Below are positions 52,053-61,080 of a stretch of DNA of 64,000 nt, in pieces. The stretch comes from Bordetella petrii (GTDB taxonomy: Bacteria > Pseudomonadota > Gammaproteobacteria > Burkholderiales > Burkholderiaceae_B). The position numbers were made by a program, and so were the translations under genes. The notes under the pieces are model-generated. The model worked only from the letters and a program-made list of their open reading frames with translations. It ran no database searches and was not told the DNA's origin. Every line of letters begins with the position of its first letter. Positions within the stretch are counted from its first letter, which is position 1. The stretch is taken from assembly GCF_000067205.1 (NCBI RefSeq), contig NC_010170.1, forward strand, positions 3,658,001-3,722,000. The letters are read 5' to 3'.

Positions 52053-52448
52053 TTGCTTGACCCCCAATTCGTCATCGCTGTACATGACGAAATCATCGCC
52101 GAGCTAGGCGGCTTGCCCGGTCTGGCTGGCGGTGGTGCCGGCGCGGTAGAGGCTGCGTTATTTCGCGTCGAGATGCACGCGCGATACGCTGAGTTAAATG
52201 ACGTGTTTGGAATTGCCGGCCTATATGCCGAGGCAATAGCCCGAGGGCACGTCTTTAATGATGCGAACAAGAGAACCGCGCTCACCTATCTGTATGGGCA
52301 GGGCATTGAGGTACCGCGATTGCCAGAATTGGAAGAAGTCATGGTGCATCTTGCCGCAGGCAACCTGTCAGGCGAAGATGTAGCAGATTTTCTGTGCGCA
52401 GTGTGGATCGACCACGGAAAACCAATCGTGGGTAATGCCGTCAACTAA
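52053..52448 (+). CDS. doc: Fic/Doc family toxin (death-on-curing type)
   Basis: A 131-residue protein with the Doc form of the Fic motif, HVFNDANKRT at residues 66-75. Doc proteins phosphorylate EF-Tu and stop translation, unlike AMP-transferring Fic enzymes. The flanking helices (LFRVEMHARYAELND, GIAGLYAEAIARG) agree with Doc length of about 126-130. The start is TTG 52053, immediately after the antitoxin stop, with AGGG eight bases upstream. Low GC and location next to tRNA-Pro suggest acquisition by transfer. Confidence 0.88.
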   Translation: MLDPQFVIAVHDEIIAELGGLPGLAGGGAGAVEAALFRVEMHARYAELNDVFGIAGLYAEAIARGHVFNDANKRTALTYLYGQGIEVPRLPELEEVMVHLAAGNLSGEDVADFLCAVWIDHGKPIVGNAVN

Positions 52449-52682
52449 ATAAACTGGCTGATTCAGTGCATTTGAGGCAGTAGGTTACTTCAATGTCGGA
52501 GAGGTGCTCGTGGGGTCGGCGTTGGATGCCGCGAGCAAGACGAAAGATAAGCTCGCTAGGCGCCGAGTAGCGCCGAATGCTGACCTAGCTCATACGCTAT
52601 GCGGCTTAGCCATTCATCTCTTTTGACAGGGTGGGTGGCTAGGTTGGACACTATTCGTCAGCTAGGTGGGACGCGCCCTGAG

Positions 52683-53756
52683 CTAGAACCCCAGCCCCAC
52701 CGCGATTCCTCCCGCCGCCAGCCCTGCGACGATCACCGCCAGCACCAGCACCGCCAGTTCCCGTGCCCGGAACGACTTGGCCACCATCGCCAGCGAAGGC
52801 AGGCTGACCGGCGGCAGCGTCATGAGCAATGCGGCCGCCGGGCCCGCGGCCATGCCCAGCGCCAGCATGGCCTGCACGATCGGCACTTCGCCCGCCGTCG
52901 GAATGACGAACAGCATGCCGGCAACGGCCAGCCCCAATATCCACAAGACATGGTTGTCCACGCCCGGCCCGATCTGGGGAAACAGCCAGGCACGGGCGGC
53001 GCCCAGCAGCAGCACCAGCACGATGTACTCGGGCACCAGCCGCAGTGTCATGCGCGCGAACAGGGTAGCCCAGCGCTTGAACGGATTCGGCTCGTCGGCG
53101 GCATCGCCCTGCCCTTGCAGCGCGGCCAGCGGGCCGGCGTCGAGCGCGCGCTCGTGGCCATGGCTCATGCGGTTCAGCAGCCAGCCCACGCCGAACACCA
53201 GCACAATGCCCAGCGCCAGGCGCAGGCCCACCCAGTTCCAGCCCAACACAAAGCCCATGAAAACCAGCGTGGCGGGGTTGAGCATGGTGTTGCCCAGCCA
53301 GAAGGCCACGGCGCTGCCGGGCGCCGCCTGGCATTTGCGCAACCCGGCGACCACCGGCGCGGCGCAGCAGGTGCACATCATGCCGGGTACCGACAGCAGG
53401 CCGCCCGCCACCACGCTGCCCAGGCCCGTGCCGCCCAGCGCACGAATAATCCAGCGGCGCGGCAGCAGCGCCTGCACGGCCGAACCCAGCAGCAGGCCAA
53501 GCACCATGGCCTGCCAGATCGCCTTGCCGTAGGCCAGGGCATAACCCAGCGCGGCGTCCAGGGTGGCGGCAGGCGGCTGGGCCTCGGCCCCCATCAGGAT
53601 GGATGAACCAATAGAGTGCGTATCGGCCGCCGTGAAGGCGCGATGATAATAAGGCGACCATTTCACGTAGTACAGACCGATAGCAGCCACCGCCACGAAC
53701 ACGGCGATGGCCAGCGCCGGCGAGGCGCGATGACGCGACTTGAAGCTGCTGGTCAT
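52683..53756 (-). CDS. UPF0718 / ArsP-like permease
   Basis: A 357-residue membrane protein with about eight helices, of the UPF0718 (DUF318) permease family. The family centre LLSVPGMMCTCCAAPVVAGL contains a CTCC cluster; ArsP members, which export trivalent organoarsenicals, also rely on cysteines. A Gln/Asp-rich cytoplasmic loop lies in the middle. TAG at its end is close to the border of the low-GC patch. It is followed by an alcohol dehydrogenase on the same strand, three bases away, but upstream in transcription order. Substrate unknown. Confidence 0.85.
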   Translation of the reverse strand: MTSSFKSRHRASPALAIAVFVAVAAIGLYYVKWSPYYHRAFTAADTHSIGSSILMGAEAQPPAATLDAALGYALAYGKAIWQAMVLGLLLGSAVQALLPRRWIIRALGGTGLGSVVAGGLLSVPGMMCTCCAAPVVAGLRKCQAAPGSAVAFWLGNTMLNPATLVFMGFVLGWNWVGLRLALGIVLVFGVGWLLNRMSHGHERALDAGPLAALQGQGDAADEPNPFKRWATLFARMTLRLVPEYIVLVLLLGAARAWLFPQIGPGVDNHVLWILGLAVAGMLFVIPTAGEVPIVQAMLALGMAAGPAAALLMTLPPVSLPSLAMVAKSFRARELAVLVLAVIVAGLAAGGIAVGLGF

Positions 53757-53759
53757 GGC

Positions 53760-54917
53760 CTAGAACGCCGCCTGGTAAATCGCCAGGGCGTCGGCCTCGG
53801 CGAGCGGGCGCGGGTTGTTCACCAGCAACCGCTGTTGCAGCATGGCGTCGGCCGCCAGCATGGGCAGATCGCGCTCGGCCACGCCGACTTCGCGCAGCGT
53901 GCGCGGGATGCCGGTTTCGCGCACCAGGGTCTCCATGCGTTCGATGAAATAATCCGCCGCCTCGGCCGGCTCGGCGGGACAGCCTTCACCCGGCAGCACG
54001 GCGGCCAGTTCGGCATACAGCGGCAGAGCCGCTTGCCGGTTAAAGCGCAACACGTGTACCAGCACCAGCGCATTGGATAGTCCGTGCGGCACATGGAAAT
54101 GGCCGCCCAACGGATAAGCCAGTGCATGTACGGCCGCCACCGGCGCGTTGGAAAACGCCTGCCCGGCCAGCGTGGCGCCCAGCAGCATTGCTTCGCGGGC
54201 CGCGCGGTCGCCGCCGTCGCGGCAGGCGCGCAACTGGTTGGCCGACAATAGCGCCAGGGCCTGCCGAGCCAGCATGTCGGAAATTGGGTTCTTCAGGCGC
54301 GCCGATGTATAGGCCTCGATGGCGTGCACCATGGCATCAATGCCGGTGGCGGCGGTGGCCGCGGGCGGCAGGCCCAGGGTCAGCTCGGCATCCAGGATGG
54401 CCAGGTCGGCCATCAGGAACGGGGACACGACCCCGCTCTTGGTGGTTTCACCCGTGGTCACAATGGAGATGGCCGTGACCTCGGAGCCAGTGCCCGCCGT
54501 GGTAGGCATCAACACCAGCGGCAGCCGGGGGCCCTGGACCTTGCCGATGCCATACATGTCGGCCAGCGGCTGGCCCGACCCGCACAGCACGGCCAGCAGC
54601 TTGGCCACGTCCATTGACGACCCGCCGCCCAGGCCCAGCACTACCTCGGCACGGCAATCGCGCGCGCGTTGCGCGGCTTTGAGCACGACGTGGTCGGGCG
54701 GGTCGGCCACGACGTCGTCGATAACCGTGACCTGCCATCCGTGCGCCTGCAGGTCGGCCAGCGCCGGAGCCAGCAACCCGCTGGCGTGCAGAAACGCATC
54801 GGTCACCAGACAGAGCCGGGTGGCGGCATAGCGCTCGCGCAGCAGACCGCCCAACCGGCGGGCTGCGCCGAATTCCACGGTAAGGGTCGGGACGGTCGTG
54901 AACTGGAAGTTCGTCAT
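53760..54917 (-). CDS. Iron-containing alcohol dehydrogenase
   Basis: A 385-residue group III alcohol dehydrogenase. NAD-binding VVLGLGGGSSMDVAKLLAVL and LVLMPTTAGTGSEVTAISIV are conserved, and metal ligands are in GIDAMVHAIEAYTS and HVPHGLSNALVLVH. Substrates of such enzymes include short alcohols, lactaldehyde and maleylacetate. CAAGGAGA before ATG 54917 sets the start. The UPF0718 permease gene starts three bases after its stop, so they are probably one transcript. Confidence 0.93.
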   Translation of the reverse strand: MTNFQFTTVPTLTVEFGAARRLGGLLRERYAATRLCLVTDAFLHASGLLAPALADLQAHGWQVTVIDDVVADPPDHVVLKAAQRARDCRAEVVLGLGGGSSMDVAKLLAVLCGSGQPLADMYGIGKVQGPRLPLVLMPTTAGTGSEVTAISIVTTGETTKSGVVSPFLMADLAILDAELTLGLPPAATAATGIDAMVHAIEAYTSARLKNPISDMLARQALALLSANQLRACRDGGDRAAREAMLLGATLAGQAFSNAPVAAVHALAYPLGGHFHVPHGLSNALVLVHVLRFNRQAALPLYAELAAVLPGEGCPAEPAEAADYFIERMETLVRETGIPRTLREVGVAERDLPMLAADAMLQQRLLVNNPRPLAEADALAIYQAAF

Positions 54918-55110
54918 GTTTGTCTCCTTGGGCTGCGGCTCGCTGCCGCGCAGGCGGTTTCCGGGGTGAAGCGTACACCAATGGCGCCACGATTCGCGCC
55001 ATGGAAGGAACAATCCGTTCCACGGCGAACGGCTCGTTTTGGGTATTCGCGGCGCAATGCCGCAGTTAGAATTCCCCCGTCCCCTCTATCTACTGGTTGG
55101 AAGATCACAC

Positions 55111-55710
55111 ATGAACAACGCTTTCCTCGATGCGCTGAAGCAGCGCCGCACGCAATATTCGCTGGGCCGCAACGTCTCGGCCTCCAAAGAAGAACTGCTG
55201 TCCCTGATCCAGGAAGCGATCAAGCACAGCCCCTCCTCGTTCAACTCGCAAAGCTCGCGCGCGCTGGTGCTGTTCGGCGCCGAAAGCGAAAAGCTCTGGC
55301 GCATCGCCGTGGACGAAGTGCGCAAGGTCGCGCCGCCCGAGAACTTCGCGCAGACCGAAGCCAAGCTGAACAGCTTCGCCGCCGGCGTGGGCACCGTGCT
55401 GTTCTTCGAAGACCAGGACGTGGTGCGCAGCCTGCAGGAAAAATTCGCCCTGTACGCTGACAACTTCCCGGTCTGGTCGGAACAGGCCGGCGGGATGGCG
55501 CAATTGTCGGTATGGGCCACCCTGGCCAACGCCGGCGTGGGCGCCAGCCTGCAGCATTACAACCCGCTGATCGACGCCGCCGTGGCGAGCGAGTGGCATA
55601 TTCCCGCGTCGTGGAAACTGCGCGCGCAGATGCCGTTCGGCTCCAACGAAGCCGGCTTTGGCGACAAGCCGTTCATGGACGACGCCGAACGCTTCCGCGT
55701 GGCGGGCTGA
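55111..55710 (+). CDS. Nitroreductase family protein (Frm2/HBN1-like)
   Basis: A 199-residue flavin reductase. The FMN-binding RRTQYSLGRNVSASKEEL and HSPSSFNSQSSRALVLFG, then PVWSEQAGGMAQLSVWATLA, match the fatty-acid-repression-mutant type nitroreductases (Frm2/Hbn1 of yeast and YdgI-like bacterial proteins). Activity on quinones or nitro compounds is likely; the physiological substrate is unknown. It is a single gene divergent from the alcohol dehydrogenase. Confidence 0.92.
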   Translation: MNNAFLDALKQRRTQYSLGRNVSASKEELLSLIQEAIKHSPSSFNSQSSRALVLFGAESEKLWRIAVDEVRKVAPPENFAQTEAKLNSFAAGVGTVLFFEDQDVVRSLQEKFALYADNFPVWSEQAGGMAQLSVWATLANAGVGASLQHYNPLIDAAVASEWHIPASWKLRAQMPFGSNEAGFGDKPFMDDAERFRVAG

Positions 55711-55786
55711 GGCCCTGGGGCCGCCCCCCGCGGCGGCCAGAACCGGCCTCGGCATTCCCGACGCCGGAAACCCGCCTCCCGCCACC

Positions 55787-56791
55787 CTATTCCCGACGGC
55801 CTACCTGCCCCGGCGACATGCCGTATTGCTGGCGAAACGCCGTGGCAAAGTTGGCCGGACTGGAATAGCCGGCGATCCAGGCCGCCTGCGCCACGCTGAC
55901 CGCATCGCGTTCCAGCGCCAGCCGGGCCCGCGCCAGGCGCGCGTCGCGCAAATAGGCGAATACCGTCTTGCCCCACGCGGCCCGGAAATGCCGCTGCAAC
56001 GTATTGACGCTGACGCAGGCATGCCGCGCGATCTGCTCCAGGGTCATCGCGTCGGCCTGCCCGCTGTCGAGCAGGTCGCGCACCTGCTCCATGCGGACGC
56101 GCTCGCGCCGGCGCAGAGCTGCCGCGGGCCGGACAGGCGCCTGGCCGTGCAGGCAGGCAAAGGCTTCGACGGCCAGGTCCAACGAGCGTGATTCCTGATA
56201 CATGCGCCACAGCGCGCTGTCCAGCTCCGGCGGCGCCAGCATCTGCTCGACCAGCGTCACGGCCTGGGCCGAAGCGTTCCATTCGCAGATTGCCAGGTGC
56301 TGGCGCGAGAAGGCCAGGCAAGACTGCAACTCATCGCCGAAGCGGCGCTCCAGCCATTGCTCGCCGAACGTCAGGCTGACCGAGCGCTCCAGGTCGCCCC
56401 GCCGCGACTGGCGCACGAAATCAGCGGGCCGGACCACCGCCACCAGCACGCCACATGCCCCGCCGTCCGGGCGCGGGCCCAGCAGCACCCGCCGCCCGCC
56501 GAAGCTGACGTCCGCCTTGCCGCCTACTGTCAGCGCGATGCGCAGGCCCGGGCGCAGCGTGGCGCGCACCGCCACGCCCTGCAGGTCGCGCGCATCGACG
56601 CGATGCAGGATCAGGCCATCGGCCAGCGCCACGGTATCGACCAGGCCCTCGAACATGGGCTGGCTCACCCCCGGCGCCACCACCGCGTATTGCGCCGTGC
56701 CGTGGCGCGCCTGGCGGCGCAGCGCCGGCTCGTCCACCAGCGCGGGGGCGCGGCGAAACGGCGCGCCGGTGTTGCGTGCTGCGGAGCTCAT
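55787..56791 (-). CDS. bfeR: AraC family regulator of siderophore uptake
   Basis: A 334-residue regulator resembling PchR/AlcR-type siderophore-responsive AraC proteins. The N-terminal 200 residues form the sensor. The C-terminal double helix-turn-helix has MTLEQIARHACVSVNTLQRH and then VAQAAWIAGYSSPANFATAF. It is divergent from an enterobactin-type receptor gene, as bfeR is from bfeA in Bordetella, so it probably activates that gene when siderophore is present. ATG 56791 is chosen over an upstream TTG start because the added residues are unlike the family. Confidence 0.85.
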   Translation of the reverse strand: MSSAARNTGAPFRRAPALVDEPALRRQARHGTAQYAVVAPGVSQPMFEGLVDTVALADGLILHRVDARDLQGVAVRATLRPGLRIALTVGGKADVSFGGRRVLLGPRPDGGACGVLVAVVRPADFVRQSRRGDLERSVSLTFGEQWLERRFGDELQSCLAFSRQHLAICEWNASAQAVTLVEQMLAPPELDSALWRMYQESRSLDLAVEAFACLHGQAPVRPAAALRRRERVRMEQVRDLLDSGQADAMTLEQIARHACVSVNTLQRHFRAAWGKTVFAYLRDARLARARLALERDAVSVAQAAWIAGYSSPANFATAFRQQYGMSPGQVGRRE

Positions 56792-56872
56792 GCGGGAATG
56801 AGGATCAGGCAAAGCTTTCTGGTGGGGGGGCAAAGCCCGGGCAGGAATACGGCTGACATAATGTTGAACGAG

Positions 56873-56892
56873 AAATGATAGTAGAAATCATT
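56873..56892. promoter_or_regulatory. Putative Fur box in the bfeR/bfeA gap
   Basis: The run AATGATA, four bases, AATCATT keeps the inverted AATGAT/ATCATT core of Fur sites inside an AT-rich gap between a regulator and a ferric siderophore receptor. Spacing is not ideal. Confidence 0.45.
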
Positions 56893-56967
56893 CTTAATTA
56901 AATCATAACAGGCACGCTGCCAGACACCCGGGCGCGCCGCTTGTTGCGCACCAGGAGCACTTCGGCA

Positions 56968-59187
56968 ATGCAAATGCCCCCTTCCCCGCGCCCGTACGCC
57001 GGCGCAGTCGTCAGTCTGCTACTTTCGGGCACGGCCCTGGCCCAGAATGCCGCCATGCCGCATGATGCGGATGTGGTGCAGGAAATGGCCAGCGTGCAGG
57101 TGCTGGGCACGGCCGAAGAGGAAATCAAGGAATCACTGGGCGTTTCGGTGATCACGGCCGAAGAAATCCAGCGCCGCCCCCCCACCAACGATTTGTCGGA
57201 CATCATCCGCCGCGAACCGGGCGTGAATCTGACGGGCAACAGCGCCAGCGGCGCGCGCGGCAACAGCCGCCAGATCGACATCCGCGGCATGGGCCCGGAA
57301 AACACGCTGATCCTGATCGACGGAAAACCGGTCGATTCGCGCAACGCCGTGCGCTACGGCTGGAACGGCGACCGTGACACGCGCGGCGACAGCAACTGGG
57401 TGCCGGCCGAGGAGGTCGAGCGCATCGAAGTGATTCGCGGCCCCGCCGCGGCCCGTTACGGCTCGGGCGCCATGGGCGGGGTGGTGAACATCATTACCAA
57501 GCAGCCCGCCGACAAGACCAGCGCTTCAGCCACGTATTACCTGAGCCAGCCGGAAGACAGCAAGGAAGGCAACACCAACCGAGTCAACATGCGTTTGTCC
57601 ACGCCCATTACCGACACCCTGGGCATGCGCATCTACGCCAATTACAACAAGACCAATCCCGATGCGCGCGACATCAACGCCGGCCACGCCGAGGCATCGG
57701 CCAACGGCAACCCGGACACCGCGGGCCGCGAGGGGGTGATCAACCAGGACGTGAACGCGCTGTTCGCATGGCGTCCCGACACGCGCAACACCGTTGAACT
57801 CGAAATGGGTTTCAGCCGCCAGGGCAACCTGTTCGCCGGCGACACCATGAACAACAACAACAACGACTTCACGGACAGCCTGTACGGCAAGGAAACCAAC
57901 GCGATGTACCGGCAGAACGTCGGCCTGACGCATCGCGGCAGCTATGGCTGGGGCACGTCGCGCGCCACGCTTTCGTACGATTACACGCGCAATTCACGCC
58001 AGCAGGAAGGCCTGGCGGGCGGCCCCGAAGGCGCGCCGCAGGACCTTGGCCGCGACACGGCGCGGCTGCGCGGCCTGCGCGCGGCCGGCGAGATCAACGT
58101 GCCGTTCAAGCTGGGCTGGCAGCAGGTGGCCACCGCCGGCGTGGAGTACCTGCACGAGTCGCTGGACGACCCCTCGGCCATGCGCCAGGAATATTCGGGC
58201 ACCGGCGGCACCATCGGCGGCACCGCGGGCAGCGAGCGCCCTACCCGTACCAGCCAGGACAGCTATGCGCTGTTCATCGAAGACAATATCGAGGCCGGCC
58301 TGCGCACCACGCTGACGCCGGGGTTGCGGTTCGACCACAACAGCGAGTTCGGCAACAACTGGAGCCCAAGCCTGAACGCCTCGTACGCGGCCACCGATTC
58401 CTTGCGCCTGAAAGGCGGCATCGCGCGGGCCTACAAGGCCCCCAACCTGTACCAGTCCAACCCCAACTACCTGCTGTACAGCCGCGGCAACGGCTGCCTG
58501 CAATCGCAGACCAACTCGGGCGGCTGCTACCTGGTGGGCAACGAAGACCTGTCGCCTGAAACCAGCGTGAACAAGGAAATCGGCTTCGAGTACGACCCCG
58601 GCACCTGGCGCGCCAGCGCGGCCTACTTCCGCAACGACTACAAGAACAAGATCGTCGCCAGCACCGATTACGCCTATCGCCTGCCCAACGGCGCGCGCGT
58701 ACTGCAATGGACCAACAGCGGCAAGGCGGTGGTGGAAGGCCTGGAAGGCAATCTGTTCATTCCGCTGACCCCGGCGCTGGACTGGAACACCAACTTTACC
58801 TACATGATCCAGTCCAAGGACAAGAGCACCGGCGAACCGCTGAGCGTGATTCCCGAATACACCATCAACAGCACGCTGGACTGGTTCTACACGCCGCAGT
58901 GGTCGTTCCAGGCCAACCTCACCTACTACGGCAAGCAGAAAGGCCCGTCGACCAACCCGCGCACCGGCGAAGACCTGCAGGGCGAAGGGCTGCAGACGAT
59001 CAGCCCCTACGCGCTAGTGGGCCTGAGCGTGGGCTACGAGCCCAACAAGAACCTGCGCTTCCGTGTGGGCGTGAGCAACCTGTTCGACAAGAAGCTGTAC
59101 CGCGAGGGCAATTCCAGCGACGCCGGCGCGGCGACCTACAACGAGCCGGGCCGCGCGTACTACGCCACCATGACGGTAGCGTACTGA
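56968..59187 (+). CDS. bfeA: TonB-dependent ferric enterobactin receptor
   Basis: A 739-residue outer-membrane receptor of the FepA/PfeA/BfeA group. A signal peptide ends at ALAQ (about residue 25). The plug begins near MASVQVLGTAEEEIKE and contains IIRREPGVNLTGNSASGARG, then RQIDIRGMGPENTLILIDGK. The barrel has the Cys pair in GNGCLQSQTNSGGCYLV, and the protein ends FRVGVSNLFDKKLY with the final aromatic strand. It imports ferric enterobactin or related catechol siderophores. ATG 56968 follows AGGAG at ten bases. Its stop overlaps the esterase start by one base. Confidence 0.9.
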   Translation: MQMPPSPRPYAGAVVSLLLSGTALAQNAAMPHDADVVQEMASVQVLGTAEEEIKESLGVSVITAEEIQRRPPTNDLSDIIRREPGVNLTGNSASGARGNSRQIDIRGMGPENTLILIDGKPVDSRNAVRYGWNGDRDTRGDSNWVPAEEVERIEVIRGPAAARYGSGAMGGVVNIITKQPADKTSASATYYLSQPEDSKEGNTNRVNMRLSTPITDTLGMRIYANYNKTNPDARDINAGHAEASANGNPDTAGREGVINQDVNALFAWRPDTRNTVELEMGFSRQGNLFAGDTMNNNNNDFTDSLYGKETNAMYRQNVGLTHRGSYGWGTSRATLSYDYTRNSRQQEGLAGGPEGAPQDLGRDTARLRGLRAAGEINVPFKLGWQQVATAGVEYLHESLDDPSAMRQEYSGTGGTIGGTAGSERPTRTSQDSYALFIEDNIEAGLRTTLTPGLRFDHNSEFGNNWSPSLNASYAATDSLRLKGGIARAYKAPNLYQSNPNYLLYSRGNGCLQSQTNSGGCYLVGNEDLSPETSVNKEIGFEYDPGTWRASAAYFRNDYKNKIVASTDYAYRLPNGARVLQWTNSGKAVVEGLEGNLFIPLTPALDWNTNFTYMIQSKDKSTGEPLSVIPEYTINSTLDWFYTPQWSFQANLTYYGKQKGPSTNPRTGEDLQGEGLQTISPYALVGLSVGYEPNKNLRFRVGVSNLFDKKLYREGNSSDAGAATYNEPGRAYYATMTVAY

Positions 59188-60107
59188 TGCGACGCGCCAA
59201 CCTTCCGGCCGCGGCGGCGCTATGCGGCGCCCTGCTGGCGGCCGCGCCGAACGCGGGCGGACAGCCGGTGCTGGACGACGGCATGACGCCGGCCCAGGCG
59301 CGCGCCCGGCTGGGCCTGCTGGGCCTGGCCCGGCAGATCGTGCTGCCGCGCGAAAAAGACCTGCGCGACGTGCGCGTGGACATCATCGTGCCGACGGGGC
59401 CCGCGCCCGCTGGCGGGTGGCCGGTGCTGTATCTGCTGGACGGCAACGCCACCCTGCAGGCGCTGGCCGAGGCCGGCACTCGCCAGCCGGCGGTGCTGGT
59501 GGGCATTGGTTATGACATCGATGCCCGCCTGGATGTAGAGGCTCGCGCCTGGGATTACACACCGCGCCCGCCGCACGGCAGCCCCGCAGGCGGCCGCGAC
59601 CCGCGCCAGGCCAGCCGCCGCAACGGCGGCGCCGATGCCTGGCTGGACCTCATCGAGCAGCGCGTCAAGCCGCTGGCGCGCGCGGCGGCGCCTATCGATA
59701 CCGGCCGCCAGACGCTGTACGGGCATTCGTATGGCGGCCTGTTCGTGCTGCATGCGCTGCGCACCCGACCCCAGGCGTTCCAGCGCTACGTAGCGGCCAG
59801 TCCGTCGCTATGGTGGCATGCGCCCTACATGGCCGAACGCCTGCGAGACCTGGACGCGGCCGGCTGCTGCGCGGCCACGCCGCGGCAACTGTACTTATGG
59901 GTGGGCGACGCGGAACGCCCGCGCCGCGAACATGCCGGGGCGCGCCCCCAGGTTTCCAGCGCAGACGCCAATGCGCGGGCGTTGGCGGCGGAACTGGCCG
60001 GCAAGGCAGGACTGGAAGTGCATTACCGCAGCTTTCCCGGCCTGGGTCACGGCGCCATGCTGCCGGTGTCGGCGCGCGAAGCGGCGCGTATTGCCGCGCA
60101 GCGTTGA
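59187..60107 (+). CDS. bfeB: Periplasmic siderophore (enterobactin) esterase, IroE-like
   Basis: A 306-residue alpha/beta hydrolase with a signal peptide (to about residue 25). The nucleophile Ser is in LYGHSYGGLFVLHAL, the pattern of IroE/Fes-type trilactone hydrolases, and the C-terminal FPGLGHGAMLPVS gives the catalytic His. VLYLLDGNATLQALAEA near 72 is the oxyanion region. It likely trims or linearises catechol trilactones before or during uptake. It shares one base with the end of the receptor gene (TGATG), so translation is coupled. Confidence 0.85.
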   Translation: MRRANLPAAAALCGALLAAAPNAGGQPVLDDGMTPAQARARLGLLGLARQIVLPREKDLRDVRVDIIVPTGPAPAGGWPVLYLLDGNATLQALAEAGTRQPAVLVGIGYDIDARLDVEARAWDYTPRPPHGSPAGGRDPRQASRRNGGADAWLDLIEQRVKPLARAAAPIDTGRQTLYGHSYGGLFVLHALRTRPQAFQRYVAASPSLWWHAPYMAERLRDLDAAGCCAATPRQLYLWVGDAERPRREHAGARPQVSSADANARALAAELAGKAGLEVHYRSFPGLGHGAMLPVSAREAARIAAQR

Positions 60108-60178
60108 TGTGGAGTGGATGGTGCAGAGGTGTTTGGCGCCCGCAGCGTCAGGCTTTTGCGGGAGGGCCTGGGACTTCC

Positions 60179-60233
60179 GGTGTCTGACACCCTGCGGGAG
60201 TCAGACACCTGGCTGCGTTCCTGGTCAGACACC
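60179..60233. repeat. Three copies of the GTGTC/GACAC intergenic repeat
   Basis: GGTGTCTGACACC (60179-60191) and two GTCAGACACC copies (60200-60209 and 60224-60233) lie between the convergent esterase and pstB genes. Combined copies can fold as hairpins. The same core occurs at 16518-16545. Confidence 0.75.
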
Positions 60234-60259
60234 TTGCCGGAATCTGGGCGGCGGCGGGA

Positions 60260-61045
60260 TCAGCCGAAGCGGCCGGTGATGTAGTCTTCGGTTTCTTTGC
60301 GGCTGGGCTTGACGAAGATCTGGTCGGTTTCGCCGAACTCCATCAGCTCGCCCAGGTACATGTAGGCGGTGTAGTCCGAGCAGCGCGCCGCCTGCTGCAT
60401 GTTGTGCGTGACGATGACGACGGTGTAGTCGTGCTTCAGTTCGGCGATGAGCTCTTCGATCTTGGCAGTGGAAATCGGGTCGAGCGCCGAGCACGGCTCG
60501 TCCAGCAGCAGCACTTCGGGTTTGATGGCCACGCCGCGCGCGATGCACAGGCGCTGCTGCTGGCCGCCCGACAGGCTGTTGCCGCTCTGGTGCAGCTTGT
60601 CTTTCACTTCGTTCCACAGCGCGGCCTTGGACAGCGCCCATTCCACGCGTTCGTCCATCTCGCCCTTGGACAGGCGCTCGAACAGGCGCACGCCGAACGC
60701 GATGTTGTCGTAGATGCTCATGGGAAACGGCGTGGGCTTCTGGAACACCATGCCGATCTTGGCGCGAATGAGTGAGATGTCGGTCTTCGAGGTCAGCAGG
60801 TTTTCGCCGTCGAGCATGATTTCGCCCTCGGCGCGCTGACCCGGGTACAGTTCGAACATGCGGTTGAAGGTGCGCAACAGCGTGGATTTCCCGCAGCCCG
60901 ACGGGCCAATGAAAGCCGTGACCTTGTGCTCGCGGATCGACATGTTCACGTCGCGAATGGCGTGGAACTTGCCGTAGTAGAAATTCAGGCCCTTGACTTC
61001 GATCTTGGCCTTGGCGGGGACGGCTGCGGTGGCGGTGTTTTCCAT
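60260..61045 (-). CDS. pstB: Phosphate ABC transporter ATP-binding protein PstB
   Basis: A 261-residue ATPase of the high-affinity phosphate importer. Walker A GPSGCGKST, the PstB-specific MVFQKPTPFPMSIYDNIAFG, signature LSGGQQQRLCIARGVAI, and Walker B LLLDEPCSALDP are intact. It is the last pst gene in the window; no phoU follows, since the next gene is the convergent esterase gene. Confidence 0.97.
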   Translation of the reverse strand: MENTATAAVPAKAKIEVKGLNFYYGKFHAIRDVNMSIREHKVTAFIGPSGCGKSTLLRTFNRMFELYPGQRAEGEIMLDGENLLTSKTDISLIRAKIGMVFQKPTPFPMSIYDNIAFGVRLFERLSKGEMDERVEWALSKAALWNEVKDKLHQSGNSLSGGQQQRLCIARGVAIKPEVLLLDEPCSALDPISTAKIEELIAELKHDYTVVIVTHNMQQAARCSDYTAYMYLGELMEFGETDQIFVKPSRKETEDYITGRFG

Positions 61046-61080
61046 TTGTCTTCCCGGGGCCGGCGCGCGCCGGCCCGCAA

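Noticed and set aside
51677..52680. Integrase or second attachment repeat for a tRNA-Pro island
   Set aside because: No integrase-like frame and no copy of the tRNA 3' end could be found by eye in this interval.
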